Positions 8,951-16,807 of a stretch of 64,000 nt of DNA are shown in pieces. The notes below the pieces were generated by a model that was not told the DNA's origin, did no database searches, and worked only from the letters and a program-made list of their open reading frames with translations. Origin of the DNA: Giardia muris (taxonomy: Eukaryota; Fornicata; Diplomonadida; Hexamitidae); contig CM016927.1 in NCBI GenBank assembly GCA_006247105.1, positions 806,001 to 870,000 on the forward strand. Reading direction: 5' to 3'. Numbering within the stretch: the first letter of the stretch is position 1; each line of letters opens with the position of its first letter. The position numbers and the translations under genes are program-made.

Positions 8951-10342
8951 ATGTCGAAGAAGCCGCCGACGCCGATCTCCGAGCTGGTCGACTACGGGTC
9001 GCACGCCATCAAGGGGCGCGTCGTCACCCGCAAGGATCTGATGCTGACGAAGGCCGGGAAGCCGTGGTTCACCTTCGTTCTCGACGACGACACTGGTGAT
9101 ATCAAGGTTGACTGTTTCGAGAATGCGAACGACTTCTCGGCCCAGGTCGCGGTCGGGGCGATCATCCGGCTCGACGGGGCGCTCGTCCGCTCGAAGACGG
9201 CAAACGATAGACAGTACGACACGTCCCGTTCCGACTTCAAGGTCTCGATGAATAAGAACACAGTTATCACCCTCCTGGCGACGGCCGACCAGGCGCCCGC
9301 GCCGAACGTAACCCGTTTAATCAGCACCGCCATTTCCGGGCGGTCGATGATCTCCGACGCTAAGAATGCGGTTTCTCATCTAGGAGGGAGCGGTGGGGAC
9401 TCATCCACCCACATCTGCAACCTTCTGGGGGGCGTGGTCTCCGTCAAGAGCTTTCATTCCCCGGCCGATGCTGCGCGTCCGTGGGAACGACTGGAGCTTA
9501 CAATCGTCGACCAAAGTGACAGTATTCGGATCTCCTTCTGGACCTCAAACCTTGGCCCCTTGCTTGAGCCACGAGGCTTGACCCTGGACACGGTGGAAGG
9601 GGCGTTAATGGGGAAGGTCGTCTGCATCTCGCGCGTATCTATCAGGAATCGAGACAAGTTCGGCATTCAGGCGTCGGCCAATTCGTCCACGAAGGCTTTC
9701 ATAGAGGAGGAGCTCAACAGCGTTGACGACGCTCGCATATATAAGACCTTCCTGGCCTGGTGGCAGTCGCCGGAAGGAAGAGCCGCGGCCACTTCCTTAG
9801 CGATGACGACTCCTGGGTCGCCACAACGAGAGGATATGTCTGGTGGGCGTTGGATATCGACTCCCCTGATGTCCCTAGGAGGCCATGCATCTGGAGACGT
9901 CATCCATGTCTTAGTCTCTGTCGTCCTGGATCGGAACTTCGAGCAAGCCACGTATCAGGGGTGTTCCAATTGCAAGCGCGCCCTCAAGGACTCCGTGAGC
10001 TGTCTGAACTGTCCGGACTCGACTGCGAGGCATTACTGGCGTATAGGCGCAAACATCTCTGACCATACTTATCACGCTCGGGTGTCCATCTTCGACCCGT
10101 ATGCCTCGGAGATAATGAACATGCCAGCGGATGACTTTGTCGCCTTGCCAGAACAGGAACGAGAACAGCTTCTTCAGGTCGTGTTCGAGGCGGACTTCGG
10201 ACTTCGTGTTACAACCACTGACGATGGACGTGAGAGGATGAACATCATCGGGATGCGTCAAAAGCCGCCCTACGGCACCATCTTCGACCAGCTCGTCAGA
10301 GACCTGACGGCATATCACCATGAGAGGGAGATGCTGCACTGA
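8951..10342 (+). CDS. RPA1: Replication protein A large subunit (RPA1/RFA1)
   Basis: 463 aa, single-stranded-DNA-binding subunit of RPA, acting in replication and repair in the nucleus. OB fold A spans roughly residues 15-110 and OB fold B ~155-255. The C-terminal OB fold C (~300-455) carries a zinc ribbon, C338-x2-C341-x9-C351-x2-C354, the hallmark of RPA1 DBD-C. Compared with human RPA1 (616 aa) the protein-interaction domain DBD-F at the N-terminus and the linker are absent: OB-A begins within 20 residues of the start. This suggests loss of the RPA70N docking surface that checkpoint proteins use in other eukaryotes. It lies 55 bp from the phosphatase gene. The zinc ribbon makes the identification firm. 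Confidence 0.93.
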   Translation: MSKKPPTPISELVDYGSHAIKGRVVTRKDLMLTKAGKPWFTFVLDDDTGDIKVDCFENANDFSAQVAVGAIIRLDGALVRSKTANDRQYDTSRSDFKVSMNKNTVITLLATADQAPAPNVTRLISTAISGRSMISDAKNAVSHLGGSGGDSSTHICNLLGGVVSVKSFHSPADAARPWERLELTIVDQSDSIRISFWTSNLGPLLEPRGLTLDTVEGALMGKVVCISRVSIRNRDKFGIQASANSSTKAFIEEELNSVDDARIYKTFLAWWQSPEGRAAATSLAMTTPGSPQREDMSGGRWISTPLMSLGGHASGDVIHVLVSVVLDRNFEQATYQGCSNCKRALKDSVSCLNCPDSTARHYWRIGANISDHTYHARVSIFDPYASEIMNMPADDFVALPEQEREQLLQVVFEADFGLRVTTTDDGRERMNIIGMRQKPPYGTIFDQLVRDLTAYHHEREMLH

Positions 10343-10403
10343 CCCCTCCGTCCCAGCTTTCGGGGCTGATATGCCTCACAGCGTCCCCCCGCTCCCCTCG
10401 CCA

Positions 10404-10712
10404 TCATGTCTTCACTTCCGTCTTGATACGGTACTGGAACTCCAGAATCTTGAGGAATCCACCTTCGGGGAAGTCGTCCGCGTTGTAACGATAGCGGTTA
10501 TTCTCGGTCGAGAAGCAAAGGCTCCCGTCGGCGGCCTGGTAGAAGGTGAACAAGACGACCTCCGGGATCGGCTTCTGGATGTCTGCGATGAAGAAGGCAA
10601 CGGAGTACGCGGTCCGGCCATCCTCCTCGGAGATGGCCTCCAGGACGTTGAAGCTGAACCGCCCCGCGTTGAACTGCAGGTACTGCTGGAGCTCGGGGGA
10701 GACCGTGGGCAT
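10404..10712 (-). CDS. Small uncharacterised protein, 102 aa
   Basis: An ATG-started frame fills the space between RPA1 and the PRL-like gene. The sequence is mixed alpha/beta with a helical start (SPELQQYLQF) followed by several amphipathic beta strands (SFNVLEAI, YSVAFFIAD, EVVLFTFYQ, LKILEFQYRI), like a small single-domain beta-sandwich or longin/profilin-sized protein. No cysteine pairs, membrane segments or catalytic motifs are seen. It is convergent with RPA1 (61 bp gap). I accept it as real because it occupies the gap, has balanced amino-acid use, and the overlapping plus-strand frames look like shadows. Confidence 0.7.
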   Translation of the reverse strand: MPTVSPELQQYLQFNAGRFSFNVLEAISEEDGRTAYSVAFFIADIQKPIPEVVLFTFYQAADGSLCFSTENNRYRYNADDFPEGGFLKILEFQYRIKTEVKT

Positions 10713-10807
10713 TGGAACTGGGGTGAAGAGGGATGAGTTTTCTTTGCTCCTTCTGCTTCTTTTCGCCTCTCTTGTGTGTCCTTACATAGCGAGGTGGGGC
10801 GAGGGGG

Positions 10808-11311
10808 TCACAGGGCTGCGCAGAAAGCGCGCGGAGCGCAGTACCAGTAGAGGAAGTCGAGCTGATGTGGCTGGAAGACTACGGCCTTAATGTTCTCGCT
10901 GATCAAGAGAAGGGCCTTATCGATTGAGAGACCCAACGCATATAACCCGAGGGCGACCATCAGGGGGGCGCGAGTCCCCCCGTAGATCCCCTGGATGCAG
11001 ATCGAGACTGGCTTCTTCTGGCCCTTAGCTTGGTTAACGACGGAGAACCAGCCGTCTATTTGGGACTGTCCAGGTCCATCATCCACGTTGAAGGACAGGT
11101 CGAGGGTGGTGACCCCATGGTTCTCCAACAGGTGCACGTCGTACGCCGGAGGGGTGACTAAGACTAACGTGTGAATCTCAAATTGGTCAAAGTATTGGAA
11201 GTAGCTTGGAAGAGAGGCCTCGCCTGGGGTATCAATGACGTGGAAGCTGACGTTCTTATAGCTAATGACCGACGTGTGCTCCGGAACTCGTTCTACAAAC
11301 CCCGACTCCAT
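10808..11311 (-). CDS. PRL/PTP4A-like pseudophosphatase with CAAX box
   Basis: 167 aa, the size of a PRL (PTP4A) phosphatase. The fold signature is visible throughout: SYKNVSFHVIDTP near the start, a strand plus VTTLDLSFNVDDG matching the PRL acid loop (Asp77/78 kept), and GGTRAPLMVALGLYALGLSIDKAL matching the region just after the phosphate-binding loop. The active-site loop should read H-C-x5-R; here it is Q107-G108-I-Y-G-G-T-R114, so the nucleophilic Cys is Gly and the His is Gln. Phosphatase activity is not expected. The C-terminus is C164-A-A-L167, a CAAX box whose final Leu favours geranylgeranylation, so the protein is probably membrane-attached like true PRLs. True PRLs bind CNNM Mg transporters; whether this one does is unknown. 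Confidence 0.78.
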   Translation of the reverse strand: MESGFVERVPEHTSVISYKNVSFHVIDTPGEASLPSYFQYFDQFEIHTLVLVTPPAYDVHLLENHGVTTLDLSFNVDDGPGQSQIDGWFSVVNQAKGQKKPVSICIQGIYGGTRAPLMVALGLYALGLSIDKALLLISENIKAVVFQPHQLDFLYWYCAPRAFCAAL

Positions 11312-11414
11312 TCCCAGACCCTTCCTCTATCTTATTCATCCTTCTTCCCTCTCACCCCTATGAGCTCGCACTATGCACGAGTTTACAACCCATTCCACAC
11401 GGGCCTCCCACAGC

Positions 11415-14057
11415 TCAGAACTTCCCGCTACGCCCAAGCGTGGAGACGCCGGTAGGGCGCTCCATCAGCTTGTCGATCAGCTTCGGGATGTCGCACGTCA
11501 GCAGGCTGTCCGTGTTTCTGTCGGTCTGCTGGGTCGCCCGCATCGACTTCGACATGCGCCCGACCCCGGGAGAGGCGGCCGCGATCGTCGAGACGTTCAT
11601 CGTCGAGGTTCCGAGCCTCGTCGTCGCCGCCTTGTACTGGTTCTCGAGCTTGACGTAGTCCTCGTAAAGCTTCTCCATGTTCCCCGTCTTCAGGTCGAGT
11701 TCCTTGACCTGGAGCTTCAAACGTCGATTGTCCTCCAGGATCGTCTCAAACTCCGAGAGCTTGTCCGTTAGATCCTTGAGCTGGGCCTGGAGGCGGCTCT
11801 TATCCTCCGCCAGCTGGTCGTAGTTGTTGACCTTGACCCTCATCTCCGCGAGGCGAACCTCAAGGCGCTGCTTCTCGTCGACGAGGGTGTCGACGTCCAT
11901 CGTCTTGTGCTTCAGCTCCATGACCTCGACGTCGCGGTTGCGCTTCTCGTACTGGAGCTGCTCAAGGAGACGCATCTTCTCGCGGAGGTCGGTCAACTCC
12001 ATCGCCATGACCCGGTTGTCGTGGCGCAGCTTGTCCGCCTCGTCGGCCCGCTCCTTGAGCGACGTGACCTCAATGTCGCGGGTATTCTTCGTCCTCTCGA
12101 ACATCTCCATCTCCATCGCGCGCTCACGCAGCGTCTGAAGCTCCGAGTCGCGCGCCGCACTCGCTCGCTGCGCCTGCTCGAGCTCCGCCACACGCTGGCG
12201 TAGAGCACCATTTTCTCTCTCCTTTGCGGTGCGGTCCTCGGCCAGCGCGTCGTAGTTCGACGCGTGCTCGCGGAGACGAGCTAGTTCCTGGTCGCGCACA
12301 CGCTTCTCTTGAAGAAGGGCGTTGGCATCTACGGTGCTCTCCTTGAGGTCAAGAAGTTCGGTCCGCATCGAACGGCGGTCCTCCAGAAGTTTCTCGATCT
12401 CGATGGACTTCTCCTCAAGCTCCTTGTCACGGAGACGAAGGTCACGCGCGTAACGATCCGCATCGGCCGCCTTCTCGCGAAGCATGTTCAACTCCTCCCG
12501 CATGATCTGCTTCTGCTCGAGTAGCTGGTCGAAGTTGAAGGCGTTCTCCTTCATCTCCGCCTCGAGTGCGGCCTTCTCACGCGCGATCTGGTCCGCACGG
12601 ATGCTCTTCTCACGCAGCTCGCGCAACTCCTCCTGCATCTGCTTGTTCCGGAACTGGAGGCGCTCGACGTCGTCCCCGGACCCGCGATTCGCAGACAGTT
12701 CCTGGCGCATGAGCTGCTTCTCGTAGAGGAGCTGGTCAAGCTCCGCCTCCTTCCCCAGGAGCTTGCTCTCGAGCGTACGGCGGTCCTTGATGAGAACCTC
12801 GATTTCGTCGTTCTTCGCCTGGATCTCGTTGCGGAGGATGACCCGCTCCTTCGAAAAGTCGTTCTCGGTCAGGCGGCTCTGCAGAGCGGTCAGCTCGTCC
12901 TGGAGCCGGCGCTTCTCACGGATCGCAGCCTCTCCAGCCTCTGCGCGCTCAAGAGCCTCGTGAAGCTGGCGACGGAGCTCAACCTTCTGCTGAAGAAGAT
13001 CCTCAACTCTGACGCCGCTCTCAGTGTCATCAGCGGGCCCTCCTGTGGCACGCGCCGTGGCAAACTCCCCGGCAGCGGCACGGAGCTCCTGCATCTCACG
13101 GCGAAGGTCCGCGTTCTCGGCCTCGAGACGTGCGGCAATCAACTTCTGCGTCTTCAGAGTTGAGATCTCCTCGCGGAGAGCGCGGATCTCGGCGTCCCCA
13201 CGGCTTCCCGACAGAGAATTGCGCAGGCTTCCGTTCATCGAGCCGTTTAGGCGCGCCGAGCCCGGGTGGCTCCCAGTACCAGCCTCATCGATCTGGCGCT
13301 GCAGGCCTTCGATGTCGCGCGTCACCGTCGCGAGCTCGGAGGCACGGGTGCGGCGCATGGAGTCGAGCTGCGTCTGGAGCTCCTGGCGCTGGCGGTGCAG
13401 CTCGTCAAGGCGTGGGAGGTTACGCCTCTCGGCCTCAATCTCCGCCTTCAAGTTCTCGATCTCGCGCGTCAGCACGGTAGAGTCGCCAGTCCCGGCGAGC
13501 CTCAGATCTGCAAGGTGGCGCTCGAGGTCGCGCTTCTCCTGGAGCAGCGCGTTATGGTTCGAGGCGCCGTATTTCAGCTCGTCGATCTGGGCCTTGAGGC
13601 GCATGACATCCTCGACGACAGCGGAAGGATTCTCGGCGAAGGCGCGGAGCTCCGTCAGCTCCCGCTCAAGTGCACGCTTCTCCGCGACGACCCCGGTGTT
13701 CTGGTCGAAGGAGGCCTTCAGAGAGGCGATCTGACGCCGTAGCTCATCGGGGGTCATCGCTACCATATCCGCCCGGCGTCCAGTGTACTCTGTCCCGAGG
13801 TCTCCAAGGTACGCGCTGATGGCGGCGTAGATGTTGAAGCCGAGCTTGTCAGCCTCCTCACGACCGCTGTCGACGAGGATCTGGACGGCCTCATCAAGGG
13901 TATTTGTGAGGGCGACGCGATCCTCCAGGAGGGTGTCTCGGTACTGGTAGATGAGCGACAGGACCTGCTCCGCGAACGTCTTGAGGGACCTGCGGAGGCT
14001 GGAGCTCATGAACTGGGCGTACTCGTCAATCCTCACGAAGATCGCAGAATCCGTCAT
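11415..14057 (-). CDS. Long coiled-coil protein, probably cytoskeletal
   Basis: 880 aa. Residues 1-~90 form a compact helical head. From ~95 to ~830 the chain is almost continuous heptad coiled coil, very rich in Glu, Arg, Leu and Gln, with recurring units of the type LREK-x-x-x-D-x-L-x-x-E-K-R spaced about 25-35 residues apart, suggesting internal duplication. The last ~50 residues are a short Ser/Thr-rich tail. No motor or enzymatic domain. Its length and character match Giardia cytoskeletal coiled coils such as median body protein (~860 aa), but I cannot confirm orthology. It starts 45 bp from the divergent MsrB gene. Codon use is markedly C/G-ending (CTC, GAG, CGC), suggesting high expression. 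Confidence 0.85.
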   Translation of the reverse strand: MTDSAIFVRIDEYAQFMSSSLRRSLKTFAEQVLSLIYQYRDTLLEDRVALTNTLDEAVQILVDSGREEADKLGFNIYAAISAYLGDLGTEYTGRRADMVAMTPDELRRQIASLKASFDQNTGVVAEKRALERELTELRAFAENPSAVVEDVMRLKAQIDELKYGASNHNALLQEKRDLERHLADLRLAGTGDSTVLTREIENLKAEIEAERRNLPRLDELHRQRQELQTQLDSMRRTRASELATVTRDIEGLQRQIDEAGTGSHPGSARLNGSMNGSLRNSLSGSRGDAEIRALREEISTLKTQKLIAARLEAENADLRREMQELRAAAGEFATARATGGPADDTESGVRVEDLLQQKVELRRQLHEALERAEAGEAAIREKRRLQDELTALQSRLTENDFSKERVILRNEIQAKNDEIEVLIKDRRTLESKLLGKEAELDQLLYEKQLMRQELSANRGSGDDVERLQFRNKQMQEELRELREKSIRADQIAREKAALEAEMKENAFNFDQLLEQKQIMREELNMLREKAADADRYARDLRLRDKELEEKSIEIEKLLEDRRSMRTELLDLKESTVDANALLQEKRVRDQELARLREHASNYDALAEDRTAKERENGALRQRVAELEQAQRASAARDSELQTLRERAMEMEMFERTKNTRDIEVTSLKERADEADKLRHDNRVMAMELTDLREKMRLLEQLQYEKRNRDVEVMELKHKTMDVDTLVDEKQRLEVRLAEMRVKVNNYDQLAEDKSRLQAQLKDLTDKLSEFETILEDNRRLKLQVKELDLKTGNMEKLYEDYVKLENQYKAATTRLGTSTMNVSTIAAASPGVGRMSKSMRATQQTDRNTDSLLTCDIPKLIDKLMERPTGVSTLGRSGKF

Positions 14058-14102
14058 TCTTTTTCGGAAGCTGAATTTTGGGATGTTTTTTAATCGAGGT
14101 CC
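14058..14102. promoter_or_regulatory. Divergent promoter between coiled-coil gene and MsrB
   Basis: The 45-bp spacer is clearly AT-richer than its flanks. It holds TCTTTTTCGG next to the minus start (GAAAAAGA read on that strand) and GATGTTTTTTAATC before the plus start. This matches the short AT-rich initiators of Giardia genes; bidirectional use is inferred from position. Confidence 0.5.
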
Positions 14103-14519
14103 ATGTCCCTATCGGCCGAGGAGAGGCGCGACCTGCTTGTACGTGCGGCCAAGACGCGAAGGAAACTCTCGCCCGAGCAGCGTGCGATCATCTTCGACCA
14201 AGGGACAGAGGCTCCTTTCAAGAACAAGTATTGGGATTGCCATGACGAGGGAACGTACACCTGTGCATCATGCGGGCTCCCCCTCTTTAGCTCCGAGAGC
14301 AAGTACGACTCGGAGACGGGCTGGCCGGCGTTCCACAGCCCAATCGAGGCGAGCTTCCTTCTATATCGGGAGGATACCTCACATGGGATGACTCGGAGGG
14401 AAGTTGTTTGTGGAGGCTGTGGAGGGAATCTTGGGCACGTTTTTGAGGACGGTCCAAGGCCTACAGGGATGCGGTACTGTATCAACAGTGCCTCTCTCAA
14501 CCTGGAGGGACGCAAGTAG
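14103..14519 (+). CDS. MSRB: Peptide methionine (R)-S-oxide reductase
   Basis: 138 aa, a complete MsrB domain, which reduces the R epimer of methionine sulfoxide in proteins. Structural zinc pairs are C54-x2-C57 and C103-x2-C106. The substrate-pocket GWPAF lies at 73-77, HVFEDGP at 112-118, and the catalytic cysteine is C126 in RYCINSASL, the cysteine (not selenocysteine) version. No targeting peptide, so cytosolic. The resolving cysteine seen in some MsrBs is not obvious. For an anaerobic parasite this is an oxidative-stress repair enzyme; the sequence resembles bacterial as well as eukaryotic MsrBs, so transfer is possible but cannot be judged here. Its last 23 bases overlap the convergent helicase gene. 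Confidence 0.94.
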   Translation: MSLSAEERRDLLVRAAKTRRKLSPEQRAIIFDQGTEAPFKNKYWDCHDEGTYTCASCGLPLFSSESKYDSETGWPAFHSPIEASFLLYREDTSHGMTRREVVCGGCGGNLGHVFEDGPRPTGMRYCINSASLNLEGRK

Positions 14520-16773
14520 CGACCTTCTTTTCAAAGGCCTCGAGACTGGCGAGGTACTCGGAGCAGGAGGGGATTGGGTGTAGTTGTTCGCGTGCCCAAA
14601 GAGATATATCCTCTTTATGCTCTACATAGCGTCCATCCAGCAAGAGGATAGAACACCAATCGGCACTGTGTCGTATCCCACGCCCGATGCATTGGTTAAT
14701 CACTTGAAAGGCGCGTCGGTACGCGTACTTCCCATTGCTGCGCGCTTGACGCTGCGTGATGATGGGGTCGTGGAGATTAGGCAAAGGTATTCCAACAATG
14801 ACCAAACGACGACAAAGGGCGTCACGTAGGTCGACCCCTTCGCCCAAACGTCCAGCAGCTGCCGCCAGGATTATGGCATTGTCGGTCTCTAAGGCCTGTC
14901 GATATTTCTCCAGAAGGTCACTGACCTTGCAGGTACGGCTCTCAAAATACGTAGGGATGGTGGGTGTGGTTGAAATCTCAGTCCAGACCCTCTTGACCTT
15001 TTCAATGACCCCGTAGGAGGGTAAGAAGACGACCGTCCCGACAGGCCCTTGTACCCCACGTAGCCGTCCCACTTGTCCCAAGAAGTTACATAGCTCTTGG
15101 AGGTACCTCTCATCATTGAAGGCGGTGCTGACAAATCTGAAGCTCTCCATTCCATCAAACATACCGCAATAGCGCACATGCATCCCAGTGCTCGGGGCGA
15201 CATGGCGAATGGCGAGGCAGTTGGGAGGGCACTCGAGGTCCTCGAACAGCGCGTCTTCGAACGCCTGGAACGGCTCGATGGTGCCCGAGGTAAAACACAA
15301 GAGCGCCGGCCTTTCCCGTTGCTCTTGAGATAGAAGCTTTCTGAAGGGGTTCTGCGCCCCAGTCCCTAGGCGCACGAGACGCACGGACTGACCTTCGCCT
15401 GATGCGTCATCCAGGCGGTAGAGCACGATATCGTCGGTGGCAGATGCCCTCATCCCCTCCAATAGGTTTAGGACCTTGTAGAGCCGACTCTTCGAGATTG
15501 GTGCCTCATCCCCTTCAGCCTGAGATGCTAATTTTGGCACCATTCGCTTCTGCCTGAGCAATTCCACGACCGCTCGGAAGTCGTATCGCCCCAGGCCGAG
15601 TTGCGTTAGACTATCGGTCAACGACGCAAGAACGCCATCTCGAGGTACGATGGCTCCAGACCTAGCTACTATCTGCTTGAGGACGTCTCCTAGTCTATCC
15701 AGTGCCCTAACCGTCGTCGGATCCATATGTGCCCGGAACTTGTTGAGATACCGCCGCAACGCGGTCCTGAAGATGGTTATGTCGTCTATCTCCGCATTTG
15801 CGCTGAAGCTCGAGGCGATAACGTCTGGAAACGCGTGTGCCTCGTCACACAAAATGAGGATCTCTTCAGTCGCAAGCAACTGCAGAGAATGCGGTCGTTG
15901 TAGCAGTTCGTCGGCGAGAGAGTTGTGGGTCAAGAAGATCACCTCGGATAGGAGGGCTGCTTGGCGTGCCGAATAATACGGGCAGGCTCCGAGCTCATGG
16001 CACCGCTCCTTAGCAAGAGAGCCGCCCCCGTGCTTGAGGTATGCGCCGCTACCCAACAGGAGGCGCAAAGGAGTGTGTAGAGGACATCCAGTTGAATTAC
16101 GAAGCGAGTCGCAGAAGTCACCTATGTCCTCGATATCGATGCCAAGAGGACGTTCCGGGTGGATGCATAATGCATCACGCCCGCCTAGCACCACGGCAAC
16201 GCGTCCGTATTTTCGGAAATGGGCCTCGAAAGATGTTCGCAGCTGTTCCAGTTGGACATGCGTCCTCGACGCGATAAGTACACGCTTGTGGTGCAAGAAC
16301 TCCCGCGTCGCTACCAAGGCTGCGTATCTATCGGGCCGCATTGTCCCTTCAAGACTCAAGACTCTGAAGGCAGACTCGTAAGGCCCCATCTGCTTCCGAC
16401 TCGGCTCGAGTGCATAGTTTGAGAGCATCTCGGCGTCCGCGTGTGTCGTGTAGCGCTCGCAGACCCGCAGTAGACTCTCCACGAAGCTTAGAACTTCCGT
16501 CCGTGCTTCCTCTGTACGTTTCGCTCGTGCATCTAGAGCAGCCTTGGCGAGCCAGTCCGATGGTTCTATCCCCTCTTCCCTGGGATGCTGTTCCTCCACC
16601 CCACAACGCTCGAACCATTCGATCATCGTGGCTAAAAGAAGTGCCGTCTTTCCAGTCCCCGTTGGAGCACTCAGAAGGCTAATTGAGCTCGGTAGTCGCC
16701 GATGGACGGCCTCCCCAAGGAAGCGGAGGGCCTCCTCCTGGGAGGGGTACGGCCGGAACGGAAAAAACTGCAT
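14497..16773 (-). CDS. DDX11: DDX11/CHL1-family iron-sulfur DNA helicase
   Basis: 758 aa, XPD-like superfamily 2 5'-3' helicase. Walker A is APTGTGKT (about 36-43), the DEAH box D310-E-A-H313, and motif VI Q694-C-I-G-R-G-I-R-H. Between motifs I and II sits the 4Fe-4S segment with candidate ligands C203, C221, C230 or C258, and C264 (ACPYYSAR matches the ACPYYG-type motif of DDX11). Motif VI and the following LLLDGRY match DDX11/CHL1 better than XPD, FANCJ or RTEL1. DDX11 acts in sister-chromatid cohesion and fork repair. The open frame continues to 16935, but that extension would run into the neighbouring gene and is low quality. The ATG at 16773 starts with MQFFPFRPYP, the usual beginning of these helicases (Q motif). 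Confidence 0.88.
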   Translation of the reverse strand: MQFFPFRPYPSQEEALRFLGEAVHRRLPSSISLLSAPTGTGKTALLLATMIEWFERCGVEEQHPREEGIEPSDWLAKAALDARAKRTEEARTEVLSFVESLLRVCERYTTHADAEMLSNYALEPSRKQMGPYESAFRVLSLEGTMRPDRYAALVATREFLHHKRVLIASRTHVQLEQLRTSFEAHFRKYGRVAVVLGGRDALCIHPERPLGIDIEDIGDFCDSLRNSTGCPLHTPLRLLLGSGAYLKHGGGSLAKERCHELGACPYYSARQAALLSEVIFLTHNSLADELLQRPHSLQLLATEEILILCDEAHAFPDVIASSFSANAEIDDITIFRTALRRYLNKFRAHMDPTTVRALDRLGDVLKQIVARSGAIVPRDGVLASLTDSLTQLGLGRYDFRAVVELLRQKRMVPKLASQAEGDEAPISKSRLYKVLNLLEGMRASATDDIVLYRLDDASGEGQSVRLVRLGTGAQNPFRKLLSQEQRERPALLCFTSGTIEPFQAFEDALFEDLECPPNCLAIRHVAPSTGMHVRYCGMFDGMESFRFVSTAFNDERYLQELCNFLGQVGRLRGVQGPVGTVVFLPSYGVIEKVKRVWTEISTTPTIPTYFESRTCKVSDLLEKYRQALETDNAIILAAAAGRLGEGVDLRDALCRRLVIVGIPLPNLHDPIITQRQARSNGKYAYRRAFQVINQCIGRGIRHSADWCSILLLDGRYVEHKEDISLWAREQLHPIPSCSEYLASLEAFEKKVATCVPPG

Positions 16774-16807
16774 GCGATGATACTTCCCTCCTCTTTTTAA
16801 ATCCTCG

